Below, piece by piece: positions 42,601 through 50,368 of a stretch of DNA of 64,000 bases. A program made the position numbers and the translations under genes. The first letter of the stretch is position 1. Each line of letters starts with the position of its first letter. The notes below the pieces were generated by a model. It was not told where the DNA came from and made no database searches. It worked only from the letters and a program-made list of their open reading frames with translations. The stretch is from an uncultured Mailhella sp. (GTDB lineage Bacteria > Desulfobacterota > Desulfovibrionia > Desulfovibrionales > Desulfovibrionaceae): positions 32,829 through 96,828 of the forward strand of contig CAJTRG010000010.1 in the NCBI GenBank assembly GCA_910578585.1, read 5' to 3'.

Positions 42601-42843
42601 CTTTACTTCTGCTTTTGGTTCTGTTTTACGGCGACGAACAATAACCCCAGATTCAGTTTCACGTTGTTCAATTTTATCATTGGCATGTGCTTTTCTATAT
42701 TCGCGAATTTTTTGCACATCACTTTCTTCAAGAAGATTGGTTTTTGAGATCTCAATATTGAGCTTACTGCAATCTTTTTGTAACTCTCTTGGATGTATAC
42801 CAAGTTCATCAGCTAAATCTTTTATTTTCATTTTTTCACTCAT
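39697..42843 (-). CDS. infB: Translation initiation factor IF-2
   Basis: The GTPase that places initiator tRNA on the ribosome. An IF2-N helical domain (KIKDLADELGIHPRELQK) is followed by roughly 400 residues of Ala/Lys/Glu-rich and then Arg/Gly/Asp-rich low-complexity sequence. Then come a second IF2-N motif, the G domain with GHVDHGKTSLLDAIRK and VNKIDKP, and the C-terminal initiator-binding domains. 1048 residues is long, as is usual in Desulfovibrionaceae. It is followed by a terminator, so rbfA and truB are not directly downstream. Confidence 0.98.
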   Translation of the reverse strand: MSEKMKIKDLADELGIHPRELQKDCSKLNIEISKTNLLEESDVQKIREYRKAHANDKIEQRETESGVIVRRRKTEPKAEVKKAAEKTVEAKADTKEVKAETKAEPKTAEKKTAPKKAAAEKAEKDAETKGKEAEPKAEPAASKEPAKKAKKAAEAEAAPVAAAEEKPKTAKTTKAKKIIDTPAKIITPAKVEEPKAEVKAEPVAAVAETKKTEKPEAKQVKAEKKAEATPKKEVKQEVKKAPLISAAPDSNSTKSILPPVGARKIESPETKSETSQIRVISRPENTARVVERADRPSYRGDRNERGDGRGGDRPRSDRPRGDRNDNRGRGDNRGDKGGRPNDDRPRNKDGQRRDNNRFGGMDKDKDAAQASRPQRQSKPSSSFKINDAFMPQDNEQSRKKRNKNRRTVEFGQSEPSDNFRRRNNNANDYMLDDEETVRYRNRSKKNKNKQQAPQTVTQPMKATKRKVRFEEAIRVSELAHQMSLKSSEIIKVLFNLGVMATINSSLDLDTATLVASEFGYEVEKVGFSEENYLVPTEIDSPESLLPRPPVVTIMGHVDHGKTSLLDAIRKTSVTSGEAGGITQHIGAYHVKTKRGDIVFLDTPGHEAFTAMRARGAQVTDLVVLVVAADDGVMEQTREAINHSKAAGVPILVAVNKIDKPTANPDRVLQELASLGLQAESWGGDTVVGYVSAKTGQGLDELLELIALQAEILELKANPNKPARGHVVEAKLDKGRGPVATVLIQEGTLKQGDAFVCGVFAGRVRAFFNDQGKKIKEAGPSIPVEIQGFDGVPEAGEEFICLADEKAARRIAESRAIKQREKELAKQSRVTLETFLASTPNDNETKMLNLVLKADVQGSLEAITDALVKLGTDKVRISVIHSGAGAITETDIMLAAASNAIILGFNVRPTAKVKEVAEREGVDIRFYDIIYKLVEEIKNAMAGLLAPVSKEVYLGQAEIRQTFSVPKVGVIAGCMVTDGKMQRNGGIRILRDGVVVYTGKIASLRRMKDDVKEVAKGFECGIGLENFNDIKIDDVLECFEMIEEAATLD

Positions 42844-42846
42844 ATA

Positions 42847-43110
42847 TTATGCCCCTTTACGTTTGCGACGGATAGAGCCTTTTTGGGTAATTTTTTGTTG
42901 GCATTCTTGGGAGGAACATACATAATAACCACGCCCTTTCTTTGTTTGGGCTATATCCACCTCAAGCGTTTCCCCATACTGTTCCTCATTTTTTCGGGAA
43001 AACACATAACGTATGATATCTTTTTTAGCAAATTTCTTTCTGCAAAATACACACATCCGTTCGGGAATATGTTTTTCTTTTTGCGCTTTGCCAAGGATAT
43101 CGTTGACCAT
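42847..43110 (-). CDS. ylxR: YlxR/DUF448 family RNA-binding protein
   Basis: An 87-residue basic protein with RMCVFCRKKFAKKDIIRYV and CQQKITQKGSIRR, the YlxR pattern with CxxC and a GRG(x)YVC segment (GRGYYVCSSQEC). It overlaps nusA by one base and is four bases upstream of infB in the standard nusA-ylxR-infB order. Confidence 0.93.
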   Translation of the reverse strand: MVNDILGKAQKEKHIPERMCVFCRKKFAKKDIIRYVFSRKNEEQYGETLEVDIAQTKKGRGYYVCSSQECQQKITQKGSIRRKRKGA

Positions 43111-44360
43111 TATTCTTCGTTACCCTCAATTACTGGAGTAAGAAAACTAATTGCAGAACGTAATTCAGCAATGCGGTTTTGGGTTAAGGATAATTTTTCA
43201 GCAATTTCATCGTCTGTGGCAGCCCGCAAATCGTCCAGATTTTGGAAACCGGCATTGGTGAGTTGTTCAACACTGATTTCAGCAACACTGGCAATTTGTT
43301 CCAGACCGCGTCCAATACCGTTTGCTTCTTTGTAACGAGATTCAGAGAAAATATCTATTTTCCAGCCTAAAAGTTTTGCAGCAAGTTTAACGTTTTGACC
43401 TTTACGACCAATGGCATTGGTGAGTTGTTCATCAGGAACAGTTACTTCAAGGAGGTTTTCTGCTTCATCAACAACAATTTTAGTAATCACTGCCGGAGCC
43501 AAAGCATTTTTTGCATAAATGGTAATATCCTGATTCCAAACAACAATGTCAATACGTTCGCCATGGAGTTCCTGAACAATGTTTTGAATACGAGAACCGC
43601 GTACACCAACGCAGGCACCTACCGGGTCAACATCTCTGTCACGGGTAAGAACAGCAACTTTGGCACGTGAACCCGGGTCACGGGCAACACCCATGATTTG
43701 TACTGTGCCGTCGTCAACTTCAGGTACTTCCAGACGGAAAAGGGCAGCAAGATAATCTCGGTGAGCACGGGAAATAATAACTTGCGGGCCACGGCCGTCT
43801 TTCTTGACATCAACAATAAGAGCCTGAGTGCGTTCGCCGCGTTTTTGGTGTTCCTTGGGGATTTGTTCTTCTTTAGGGAGAAGTGCTTCTGTTCTGCCAA
43901 GGTTGACAATCCAGCCGCCTTTGTCACGGCGCTGCGTAATACCGCTGACAATTTCGCCAATGCGGTCTTTGTATTCATTGTAAATTTGTTCTTGTTCAGC
44001 ATCACGCATGCGTTGAATGATAACCTGTTTAGCGGACTGCGCTGCAATTCTGCCAAGATCATCAATCTTCATGCGGAAGCCCATTTCATCGTCCAAACCA
44101 ACAGAAGGATCATGTTCGCGAGCTTCTTCAAGGGTAATTTGGGTCAGTTCGTTTTCAACTTCTTCCACAACAATTTTGAATTGATAAATATCAATTTCAC
44201 CTGTGTCTTCATTGAAGCGAACTTCAACATCTAAATCATCGCCGTATCTTCTTTCAACAGAAGTTCTGACAGCGTCTTCCAATGTTGAAATAAGTTGAGC
44301 TCGATCAATGCCTTTGTCTTTGCTGATTTGATCAATCGCTTTTTTTAATTCCAAATTCAT
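43110..44360 (-). CDS. nusA: Transcription termination/antitermination factor NusA
   Basis: An N-terminal RNA-polymerase-binding domain, an S1 domain, then KH1/KH2 with GACVGVRGSRIQNIVQEL and AIGRKGQNVKLAAKLLGW. 416 residues; it has a short C-terminal helix-hairpin-helix stretch (VEQLTNAGFQNLDDLRA) but lacks the two acidic repeats of enteric NusA. Part of rimP-nusA-ylxR-infB. A promoter-proximal hairpin lies upstream of rimP. Confidence 0.98.
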   Translation of the reverse strand: MNLELKKAIDQISKDKGIDRAQLISTLEDAVRTSVERRYGDDLDVEVRFNEDTGEIDIYQFKIVVEEVENELTQITLEEAREHDPSVGLDDEMGFRMKIDDLGRIAAQSAKQVIIQRMRDAEQEQIYNEYKDRIGEIVSGITQRRDKGGWIVNLGRTEALLPKEEQIPKEHQKRGERTQALIVDVKKDGRGPQVIISRAHRDYLAALFRLEVPEVDDGTVQIMGVARDPGSRAKVAVLTRDRDVDPVGACVGVRGSRIQNIVQELHGERIDIVVWNQDITIYAKNALAPAVITKIVVDEAENLLEVTVPDEQLTNAIGRKGQNVKLAAKLLGWKIDIFSESRYKEANGIGRGLEQIASVAEISVEQLTNAGFQNLDDLRAATDDEIAEKLSLTQNRIAELRSAISFLTPVIEGNEE

Positions 44361-44376
44361 TTGTTAGCCTCCGCAT

Positions 44377-45051
44377 TTATTTGCGTGAATTTGTTTTGGT
44401 AAGATTTGTTTCAGGAAAAATATGAATTAAATGGGCTTTCTTTACACTGTCCCAGTCAATAACACATTCCTGTCCTTCGGGATTATCTAAGATTAATGTA
44501 AACGTATTTGTGTGTACTTCTTTTAATGTGCCGCGGAATTTCTTTCTGTCAGCAAATTCCTTGTGCGGTAATTCCAGGGTCACATCAACAGGATGTCCCA
44601 AGTATGGGCGAAGCTGACCTATTTCATAGAAATTGCGTTCAAGGCCTGGAGAAGAAACTTCCAAAATCCAAGCGTCAGCAAAAATATCTTCCACTTCAAG
44701 GCTAAGGCCAATCAATCTTGAAATTTCAGCGCAATCATCAACACTGACGCCAGATTCTTCGCTAAAGTTTTCATCATCAAAAGTATCATCTTCCGGCAAA
44801 TCATCCTTCTTTGCCATGGGATGAACAGATTTTTGTCTGCTTTTTTCTTCACGGCTAAGAGGTTTGAAAAAGGGAATAACTTTGTCTTCCCAGGGCGTAT
44901 CCACAAAAATTCTGACAACAGGACGAGTTCCGCTTCCCAAAAGTTCAATTCCCCAAATATTGAGGTTAAAACTTTTTGCAGCAACAGCAGCAATATCATG
45001 CACTATGCCAAGAAGCTTTGCTTTTCCGATGTTTTTTTCTTGTTCTTTCAT
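44377..45051 (-). CDS. rimP: Ribosome maturation factor RimP, with an acidic insertion
   Basis: Required for 30S subunit maturation. The family core ILEVSSPGLERN and the N-terminal GSGTRPVVRIFVD are present, with SGVSVDDCAEISR between them. Between these lies an acidic, Asp/Glu-rich insertion of about 40 residues (around residues 70-115, KKDDLPEDDTFDDENF), which explains the 224-residue length compared with about 150-160 usual. First gene of the nusA-infB operon. Confidence 0.93.
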   Translation of the reverse strand: MKEQEKNIGKAKLLGIVHDIAAVAAKSFNLNIWGIELLGSGTRPVVRIFVDTPWEDKVIPFFKPLSREEKSRQKSVHPMAKKDDLPEDDTFDDENFSEESGVSVDDCAEISRLIGLSLEVEDIFADAWILEVSSPGLERNFYEIGQLRPYLGHPVDVTLELPHKEFADRKKFRGTLKEVHTNTFTLILDNPEGQECVIDWDSVKKAHLIHIFPETNLTKTNSRK

Positions 45052-45072
45052 GCATTACCTTATTTTTTGCAA

Positions 45073-45102
45073 TAAAAAAGGGAGGCCTGAATCAGACCAC
45101 CC
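45073..45102 (-). terminator. Hairpin with T-run in the rimP-nusA leader, possible attenuator
   Basis: Minus strand: GGGTGGTCTG and CAGGCCTCCC pair (one G-T, one mismatch) around ATT, followed by TTTTTT, only 20-30 bases before rimP. It could prematurely end operon transcripts, which would fit NusA/IF2 autoregulation known in other bacteria. Confidence 0.6.
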
Positions 45103-45136
45103 ACTATATACGAAAAATATTGTCTGTATATAACAG

Positions 45137-45151
45137 GTTGCAAAATGCAAC
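45137..45151. promoter_or_regulatory. Perfect inverted repeat in the rimP promoter region
   Basis: GTTGCAAAATGCAAC has six-base arms. It lies within the spacer of the best minus-strand promoter candidate (TTGATG, 18 bases, TATATA), so it could be an operator. No repressor is known. Confidence 0.4.
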
Positions 45152-45272
45152 ATCAAAATCAATATACAATGAATTTTTTCATGCCTGTATTGAAATCGAC
45201 ATGAATTATTTACACAAATTTTTATAATTCGTCAAGTTTTTTCTATGGATTTGAAATAATTATTATTTAAAC

Positions 45273-45300
45273 AAAAAAGGCATACAGTTGCCTGTATGCC
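45273..45300 (-). terminator. Terminator after the YeiH-family gene
   Basis: GGCATACAG and CTGTATGCC pair around a short loop; on the minus strand a T-run follows. Confidence 0.92.
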
Positions 45301-45323
45301 TTTTATATTGACTAAGTTTTATC

Positions 45324-47057
45324 TTAGTTCAAGAGAGAAGCCTTGATTTCTGGGAATGCAAGGTCGAACATTACATAAGCCATGAGCAAGGTCAGGCAGA
45401 TGTTGAAAGTTTGACCGCAGATGTACAGAATGAATGGCTTTCCGCCCTTGAAGTATACTGCGAGTTCACGGAAGTTAGTAGCAAGACCAACTGAAATGAA
45501 GGCAAGTGCAAAGTACCAGCCACGGAGACCCTTAGTTACGTCAACAACACCCTTATCGATGATAGAGTAAGCAAGGTCGGAACCATAGTTAGCAGACATG
45601 ATAGAAAGAAGGATAGACAAACCTAAGAAGCCAAGAACGAACTTAGGGAATCTGTGCCAAATTTCCATTGGGCTAACTTTGCCGTCAGCAGTATGTTCAA
45701 CTTTAGTTGTGAAGTAAATAGCTACGAAGAATGCGGTTACACCGATGAGTACGTTTTGAATCATCTTAATGGTAGCAGCAACTTGCATTGCGGTATCACC
45801 AAGGAATGCACCAGCAGCAGCAACAGCACCAGTTGAGTCGATTGTACCACCGATCCATGCACCACCAAGTACTGGGTCAAGGCCAATAGCTTTAATGAAT
45901 GCAGGCAATGCAATCATCATGATAGCTGTAAAGGTAAGAGAAAGACCAACAGCAAGTGTAAGTTCTTCTTTCTTAGCGCGGCAGGCAGCAGCGGTTGCAA
46001 TAGCAGCAGAAGTACCACAAACTGACATATCAGCAGAAATTGTAATGTTCAAGGTCTTAGATTCCATCTTCAATACCTTTTGACCAAAGATGAAGGTAGA
46101 AATAAGAACGATAGGTGTTACAATCCAAGCAACGAAGATACCAGGAATACCGATTGCTACGATTTTTGTAAAGAGAACTTCACCACCGAGGAGAACGAGA
46201 CCTGTTTTTATGTAGTATTCTACTTGTACGCCAGGTTTCATCCATTCTGGTGTTTTGATGGTGTTAGCAACGAGCATACCAAGAACGATGGACCAAATTT
46301 CGGCGTTAAGTCCATAGTAGCTCATGCCGGCGTGTTTACCGAGAATGTTTGCACAAATACAGAGAATGAATACGCCAACAAAACCAATAAGGAACTTAAT
46401 AACGCTTTGTCCCATGAAGAAGATACCGATGCTCATAATGAGACCAATAATCACACCAAGCATAATCATTTTTGGGAAAAGGTTGTAAGGTTTTGCTAAT
46501 TTTCCATCAAGGCTCTTAGCTTCTTTATCAGCTTTCTTCCAGGCAGAAATAGCTTCCTTAGCTTCTGTGTTGAGTTGTGCATCTTGATAGTTAGCTTCTT
46601 TAGCTAAGTTATCAGCAGTAATAGCGAGTTCTTTTGCAGCTTTTGCAGCGTCTTTAAGAGCAGCTACTTTTGCTGGTTTATCACCATTGATGGCATCAGC
46701 TTGTTCTTTAGAAAGAACCATAGAGTCTAAAGGATTGCTTTTCCATTTTTTAGGAGTTGCCATATAGGATTTAAATTCTTTCATTGCTGGCAAAGCGCCA
46801 CCCATAACAGCTTTTTTAGCAGCTTTTGCTTCAATAGCTGCCATAGTTTCATATGGTTTTGCTTTTTCTGCAGCAATAATTTCGTTTTGAGTCTGGATTT
46901 TTTGAATAAAATCAGATTTTGAAGGAAGGATTAAGAACATTGCAAAGAATGCAAAAGCTAAACCGATCCAAATTGCCCAATAGTCTTCCTTTTTCCAAAG
47001 GTCAGACCAACTACTTTTCGCTCTGTCTATAACGATGTTTTCATCATGTTGAGACAT
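45324..47057 (-). CDS. YeiH/UPF0324 putative sulfate/sulfite exporter with a long soluble insertion
   Basis: A 577-residue membrane protein. After one N-terminal helix (about residues 27-46) comes an Ala/Lys/Glu-rich soluble stretch of about 140 residues, then about ten helices with the YeiH sequences ISADMSVCGTSAAIATAA and GAWIGGTIDSTGAVAAAG. The standard family is around 340 residues, so the N-terminal module is an addition. Codons look like those of a strongly expressed gene. In a sulfite-producing isethionate user, export of sulfite or sulfide is an attractive guess; the family substrate is not firmly known. GGAGA precedes the ATG. Confidence 0.85.
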   Translation of the reverse strand: MSQHDENIVIDRAKSSWSDLWKKEDYWAIWIGLAFAFFAMFLILPSKSDFIQKIQTQNEIIAAEKAKPYETMAAIEAKAAKKAVMGGALPAMKEFKSYMATPKKWKSNPLDSMVLSKEQADAINGDKPAKVAALKDAAKAAKELAITADNLAKEANYQDAQLNTEAKEAISAWKKADKEAKSLDGKLAKPYNLFPKMIMLGVIIGLIMSIGIFFMGQSVIKFLIGFVGVFILCICANILGKHAGMSYYGLNAEIWSIVLGMLVANTIKTPEWMKPGVQVEYYIKTGLVLLGGEVLFTKIVAIGIPGIFVAWIVTPIVLISTFIFGQKVLKMESKTLNITISADMSVCGTSAAIATAAACRAKKEELTLAVGLSLTFTAIMMIALPAFIKAIGLDPVLGGAWIGGTIDSTGAVAAAGAFLGDTAMQVAATIKMIQNVLIGVTAFFVAIYFTTKVEHTADGKVSPMEIWHRFPKFVLGFLGLSILLSIMSANYGSDLAYSIIDKGVVDVTKGLRGWYFALAFISVGLATNFRELAVYFKGGKPFILYICGQTFNICLTLLMAYVMFDLAFPEIKASLLN

Positions 47058-47438
47058 ACGACTCTCCTTGTTAAAATTTCCCTAATAAAATTTTGTTGAC
47101 ACATCATTTTATTGTTATCTTCATTTTACTAATTTTTTGATTTTTGGCAAGTATATCTTTTCACTAATTTTAATTTTTTTTATAAATTTTTTCATATATA
47201 CAAAGGTGATAAGAATAAAATAAATGATTTTATATAGTTATTGTTTTATATATACAATTTTGTAAAATTAAATTTTTATTCTGTTACAAATTAAATTTGG
47301 CTGTTTTATGGCATTTTGTTAAAGTTTTTAATGCAGCTGCAAGGTTTAATGTTGCTATTTTATTATATTTCTATATATTTTTTTTGTCTTTTAATTGTGA
47401 AAAATATTTCACACCCTATATTCGTGAATGAGAGAACA

Positions 47439-48386
47439 ATGCAAAATTTTACTATTCAGGATTGTATCCAAAATTTTGGGCAGGCACTCTATGCTGCTTT
47501 GCATGTGGAAGAGCAAACTGCCTTTAGTTCCGGAATTGAGAGTTTGTCTGACGCAAAAAATGAAATTTTCTATCTTTTATCTTCCGTGCTGAAAAAGGAT
47601 AAAGTTTTTCTCATATCCCATGGAAATTATGTTTTATCAAATATGGAATGGGAAGCTTTTGTCAGCTTGTTTGAACGAAGAAAAGAGGGTGAACCGCTTG
47701 CCTATATCGTGGGACAAAAAGAATTTTTTGGTCATCTGTTTTTTGTGGACAGTTCAACACTTATTCCTCGCCCTGATACAGAAATTTTGGTGGAAGAAGC
47801 AATACTTTTTTATTTGGAACAAGAGAAAAATACTGAATTTAATTTTGTGGATTTAGGGACAGGCACGGGCTGTATTTTGTTGTCTCTATTAAAGGAATGT
47901 GAAAAAAGTTTTGGCTGCGGCATTGATATTAATGCACATGCCATTGATTTGGCAAAACAAAATGCTCATGCACTCGGGCTTTCTGAGCGAAGCAGGTTCT
48001 TTGCTGCCGATTTTACAAGTTCCCTGTTTCTTGAGCAAATGGAAGAGGTTTTGCAGGGCAGGAAAGTGGATTGTCTGGTAAGCAATCCTCCGTATATTCC
48101 TGAATTTGAATATAATGAGCTTGATGAAAGTGTACGAGCTTATGAGCCCAAAACAGCTCTTGTTTCCGAACAGGCACAAAATGGGGAAAAGGGGCTGGCT
48201 CATGCTGAAAAAATTATTGCACTTGGGGAAAAACTTCTTAAAAGTGGAGGCTTGCTGCTTATAGAACATGGCTATAATCAAGGAAAAGCCATGCGTAAAC
48301 TTTGTGCTCAATATCACTATACGGCAATAAAAACACTTTTTGATTTAGCTCAAAATGAACGGGCTTTATATGCCATTAAAAAATAG
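47439..48386 (+). CDS. prmC: Peptide chain release factor N5-glutamine methyltransferase
   Basis: Methylates the GGQ glutamine of RF1/RF2. The SAM motif FVDLGTGTGCILLSLL and the catalytic NPPYIPEFEY stand in the right order; the N-terminal helical domain holds RRKEGEPLAYIVGQKEFFG. I start at 47439 (315 residues): the frame is open from 47316 but the extra part is hydrophobic, AT-rich and unsupported. The 380-base gap before it (47058-47438) is AT-rich and shows no gene or clear promoter. Confidence 0.93.
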   Translation: MQNFTIQDCIQNFGQALYAALHVEEQTAFSSGIESLSDAKNEIFYLLSSVLKKDKVFLISHGNYVLSNMEWEAFVSLFERRKEGEPLAYIVGQKEFFGHLFFVDSSTLIPRPDTEILVEEAILFYLEQEKNTEFNFVDLGTGTGCILLSLLKECEKSFGCGIDINAHAIDLAKQNAHALGLSERSRFFAADFTSSLFLEQMEEVLQGRKVDCLVSNPPYIPEFEYNELDESVRAYEPKTALVSEQAQNGEKGLAHAEKIIALGEKLLKSGGLLLIEHGYNQGKAMRKLCAQYHYTAIKTLFDLAQNERALYAIKK

Positions 48387-48404
48387 ATGTGGGTTTTGTT
48401 AAAA

Positions 48405-48428
48405 AATAAAGGCGGGAAAATTCCCGCC
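48405..48428 (-). terminator. Terminator after flgM
   Basis: GGCGGGAA (48411-48418) pairs with TTCCCGCC (48421-48428); on the minus strand TTTATTTTTT follows. It may also stop prmC transcription on the other strand. Confidence 0.88.
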
Positions 48429-48452
48429 TCAATTCTTTAGGGTTAGAAATTG

Positions 48453-48779
48453 TTAGTTCGCTAAAAGCAATTCTCTGTGCGCAAAGAGATCTTGTACCAT
48501 AGCTTTTGCAGTGTCCATACTGTTGAACTGGTATGTACCATTGCTGATCATTTGCTTGAGGCGCTGCACTTTTTCTGCACGTACTTCAGATGTTTCCATT
48601 GCTTCAAGTTTTGCCATAGTGTGATATTTTGCATCTTCAGAAAGAGAAACAGTATCTTGAGTTTGTGGGAGTGTGGCTGAAAGATCACTCGCTGCTTCTT
48701 CTTTTGCTGTCTTATTCAGAGAAGAAGTCTCATTTATACCGATTGGATATGTTTCAAATCCAGTATTGCTTATCTTCAT
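48453..48779 (-). CDS. flgM: Anti-sigma-28 factor FlgM
   Basis: A 108-residue protein with the FlgM plan: disordered Ser/Thr-rich first half and a C-terminal sigma28-binding part with SEVRAEKVQRLKQMISNGTY and a terminal helix AKAMVQDLFAH. It holds sigma28 inactive until the hook is complete. GGAGG stands seven bases before the ATG, and a sigma28-type promoter is found upstream. It is the only flagellar gene in this window. Confidence 0.93.
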   Translation of the reverse strand: MKISNTGFETYPIGINETSSLNKTAKEEAASDLSATLPQTQDTVSLSEDAKYHTMAKLEAMETSEVRAEKVQRLKQMISNGTYQFNSMDTAKAMVQDLFAHRELLLAN

Positions 48780-48865
48780 AAAGAACCTCCATAGCCGTTT
48801 GTAAAAGAAACAGGAAGTCCAAGTTGGCGCTTAAGATCTTTTGGACTATTGCTTCAATAACAACC

Positions 48866-48892
48866 ATATCGGCAAACATAAAAAAGCCTTTA
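48866..48892 (-). promoter_or_regulatory. Sigma28 (FliA) promoter of flgM
   Basis: On the minus strand TAAA (48892-48889), then exactly 15 bases, then GCCGATAT (48873-48866), one base off the consensus GCCGATAA. The flgM ATG lies about 85 bases downstream. Confidence 0.8.
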
Positions 48893-48977
48893 GGAGTTTT
48901 TGAAATTTTCTAGACTTTTTTTAATTTTTTATAACTATTCAAAATAAAATAGCTTTTTGCCGATAATGAAATATTTG

Positions 48978-49709
48978 TTAATTATTTTTTATAAAATTCA
49001 TTGCCTCTTGCAAGTCCAGCGTTCCTTCATAAATGGCACGTCCGGAGATAATGCCCTGCAAAGAAGAATTTTTTGAAAGGGGCAAAAGTTTTTTGACGCT
49101 TTCCATGGTGGAAACACCGCCCGCAGCAATAAGCGGAAGCGGGCAAAGCTTTGCCAGTCGTTCAATTTCAGCAAAATTGAGTTCACTGTGCATGCCGTCG
49201 CGCTCAATGTCTGTATAAATGATAAAGGCACAGCCGGCATTTTGCAGTTTTGGCAAAATTTCATCAATTTCTTTGCCGGAATCTTCAACCCAGCCGCGGG
49301 TTTTGAGTTTCTTTCCCTGCACGTCCAAGGAAACGCCTACTCTTCCGGGATATTTTTTGCAAATTTTTTCAAAGAGCGCAAAATTTTCCAAAGCCATGGT
49401 ACCGATAATAATGCGTGTAACGCCTAAACCAAGCCAGAAATCAGCAATTTCTTCAGAGCGTATGCCACCGCCAAGCTGCACAGGAATGGTCAATTCCTGA
49501 CAAATTTGTTTGACAATGTCTGCATTGACGCTTTTTCCTTCAAATGCGCCGTCCAGATCAATTAAATGCAGATATTCAGCCCCAAGGCTTTGCCAGTGTT
49601 TTGCCATTTGCAGGGGATCATCGGAGAAAACAGAAACTTCATCTGCCTTGCCTTGTTTGAGGCGAACAGCTTTTCCATTTTTCAAATCAACGGCAGGAAA
49701 AATAATCAT
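48978..49709 (-). CDS. hisA: 1-(5-phosphoribosyl)-5-[(5-phosphoribosylamino)methylideneamino]imidazole-4-carboxamide isomerase
   Basis: ProFAR isomerase, fourth step of histidine synthesis. The first catalytic aspartate lies in FPAVDLKNGKAVRL and the second in IYTDIERDG. VQLGGGIRS and LPLIAAGGVST bind the two phosphates. 243 residues is standard. It follows the lipoprotein gene and hisB in a minus-strand cluster. Confidence 0.95.
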   Translation of the reverse strand: MIIFPAVDLKNGKAVRLKQGKADEVSVFSDDPLQMAKHWQSLGAEYLHLIDLDGAFEGKSVNADIVKQICQELTIPVQLGGGIRSEEIADFWLGLGVTRIIIGTMALENFALFEKICKKYPGRVGVSLDVQGKKLKTRGWVEDSGKEIDEILPKLQNAGCAFIIYTDIERDGMHSELNFAEIERLAKLCPLPLIAAGGVSTMESVKKLLPLSKNSSLQGIISGRAIYEGTLDLQEAMNFIKNN

Positions 49710-49717
49710 ATGCTATC

Positions 49718-50368
49718 CTATTGTAATGTAAGGTGAAAATCTCGTATCATCTTGCTGATGGATTCTTGTACGAAATATACAATGGGTTGGTGCTGGCGCG
49801 GGGTAATATAATCTTCACCTGACGCATTGACTCTGATAAAACTTATTTCTTTATAATGGGAGCGGGCCTGCAAGAAGCCGTCTTTTGAGTCCGTTGTGGG
49901 GTGGATTGCTTTGATAAAGTAAAAATCTGAAATAAGGCGGGCGGGAGAATAAACATCTCTGCCCGGACCGTATTTTTCTTCGTGTTCAAGGATTTGTGGA
50001 ACAAGGATATAATCAGCGCCCTTATCCTGCGCAATTTTTGCCCATGTGGCAAGGACGTTGGCTCTGTCTTTGCTGTCACGCTGGATAGTGATATTTAAAT
50101 CTTCTGATGTTAAAAAGATATAATGTCTGCGTGTTTTTGCCAGTCTTTCCTGCAAAATTGCAGTATAGAGGGCAAGATCATCCGGGGAGGCAAGTCCCTG
50201 TTCGCTGGGGATATAGCCGGCCAAAAGCTGGGCATCGTGGGTAGGTTGGTTATAGGGGGCAACTGCAATCACAACAGGTGCAGGAATAGCCGGGATCATG
50301 GGTTGTTCCTGGCAGGCAGTCAGCAAAAAAGTGAAAAGAATGAGGGGGAGGAAGAAAAATTTTTTCAT
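49718..50368 (-). CDS. Lipoprotein of unknown function inserted between his genes
   Basis: A signal peptide with lipobox LLTAC at residues 15-19 anchors the protein. A mature region of nearly 200 residues follows, with DDLALYTAILQERLAKTRRH and WAKIAQDKGADYILVPQILEHEEKYG, resembling curli/LPS-assembly accessory or GNA1162-type fold (alternating strand/helix and a DYILVP core). It overlaps hisB by four bases (ATGA-type), so it is translated with his genes for no obvious reason. I do not recognise it further. Confidence 0.65.
   Translation of the reverse strand: MKKFFFLPLILFTFLLTACQEQPMIPAIPAPVVIAVAPYNQPTHDAQLLAGYIPSEQGLASPDDLALYTAILQERLAKTRRHYIFLTSEDLNITIQRDSKDRANVLATWAKIAQDKGADYILVPQILEHEEKYGPGRDVYSPARLISDFYFIKAIHPTTDSKDGFLQARSHYKEISFIRVNASGEDYITPRQHQPIVYFVQESISKMIRDFHLTLQ

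Noticed and set aside
42032..42925. Long hydrophobic plus-strand frame opposite the infB N-terminus
   Set aside because: It arises from the Lys/Ala/Glu-rich low-complexity part of IF-2 read backwards.
45137..45151. GTTGCAAAATGCAAC as a sixth activator site
   Set aside because: Spacing between half-sites and the A-run differ, and no -24/-12 promoter lies near; listed instead as a possible rimP operator.
48945..48966. Exact GCCGATAA sigma28 -10 box on the plus strand
   Set aside because: Its upstream box is CAAA at 15 bases and it points antisense into hisA with no gene to serve; likely chance in AT-rich DNA.
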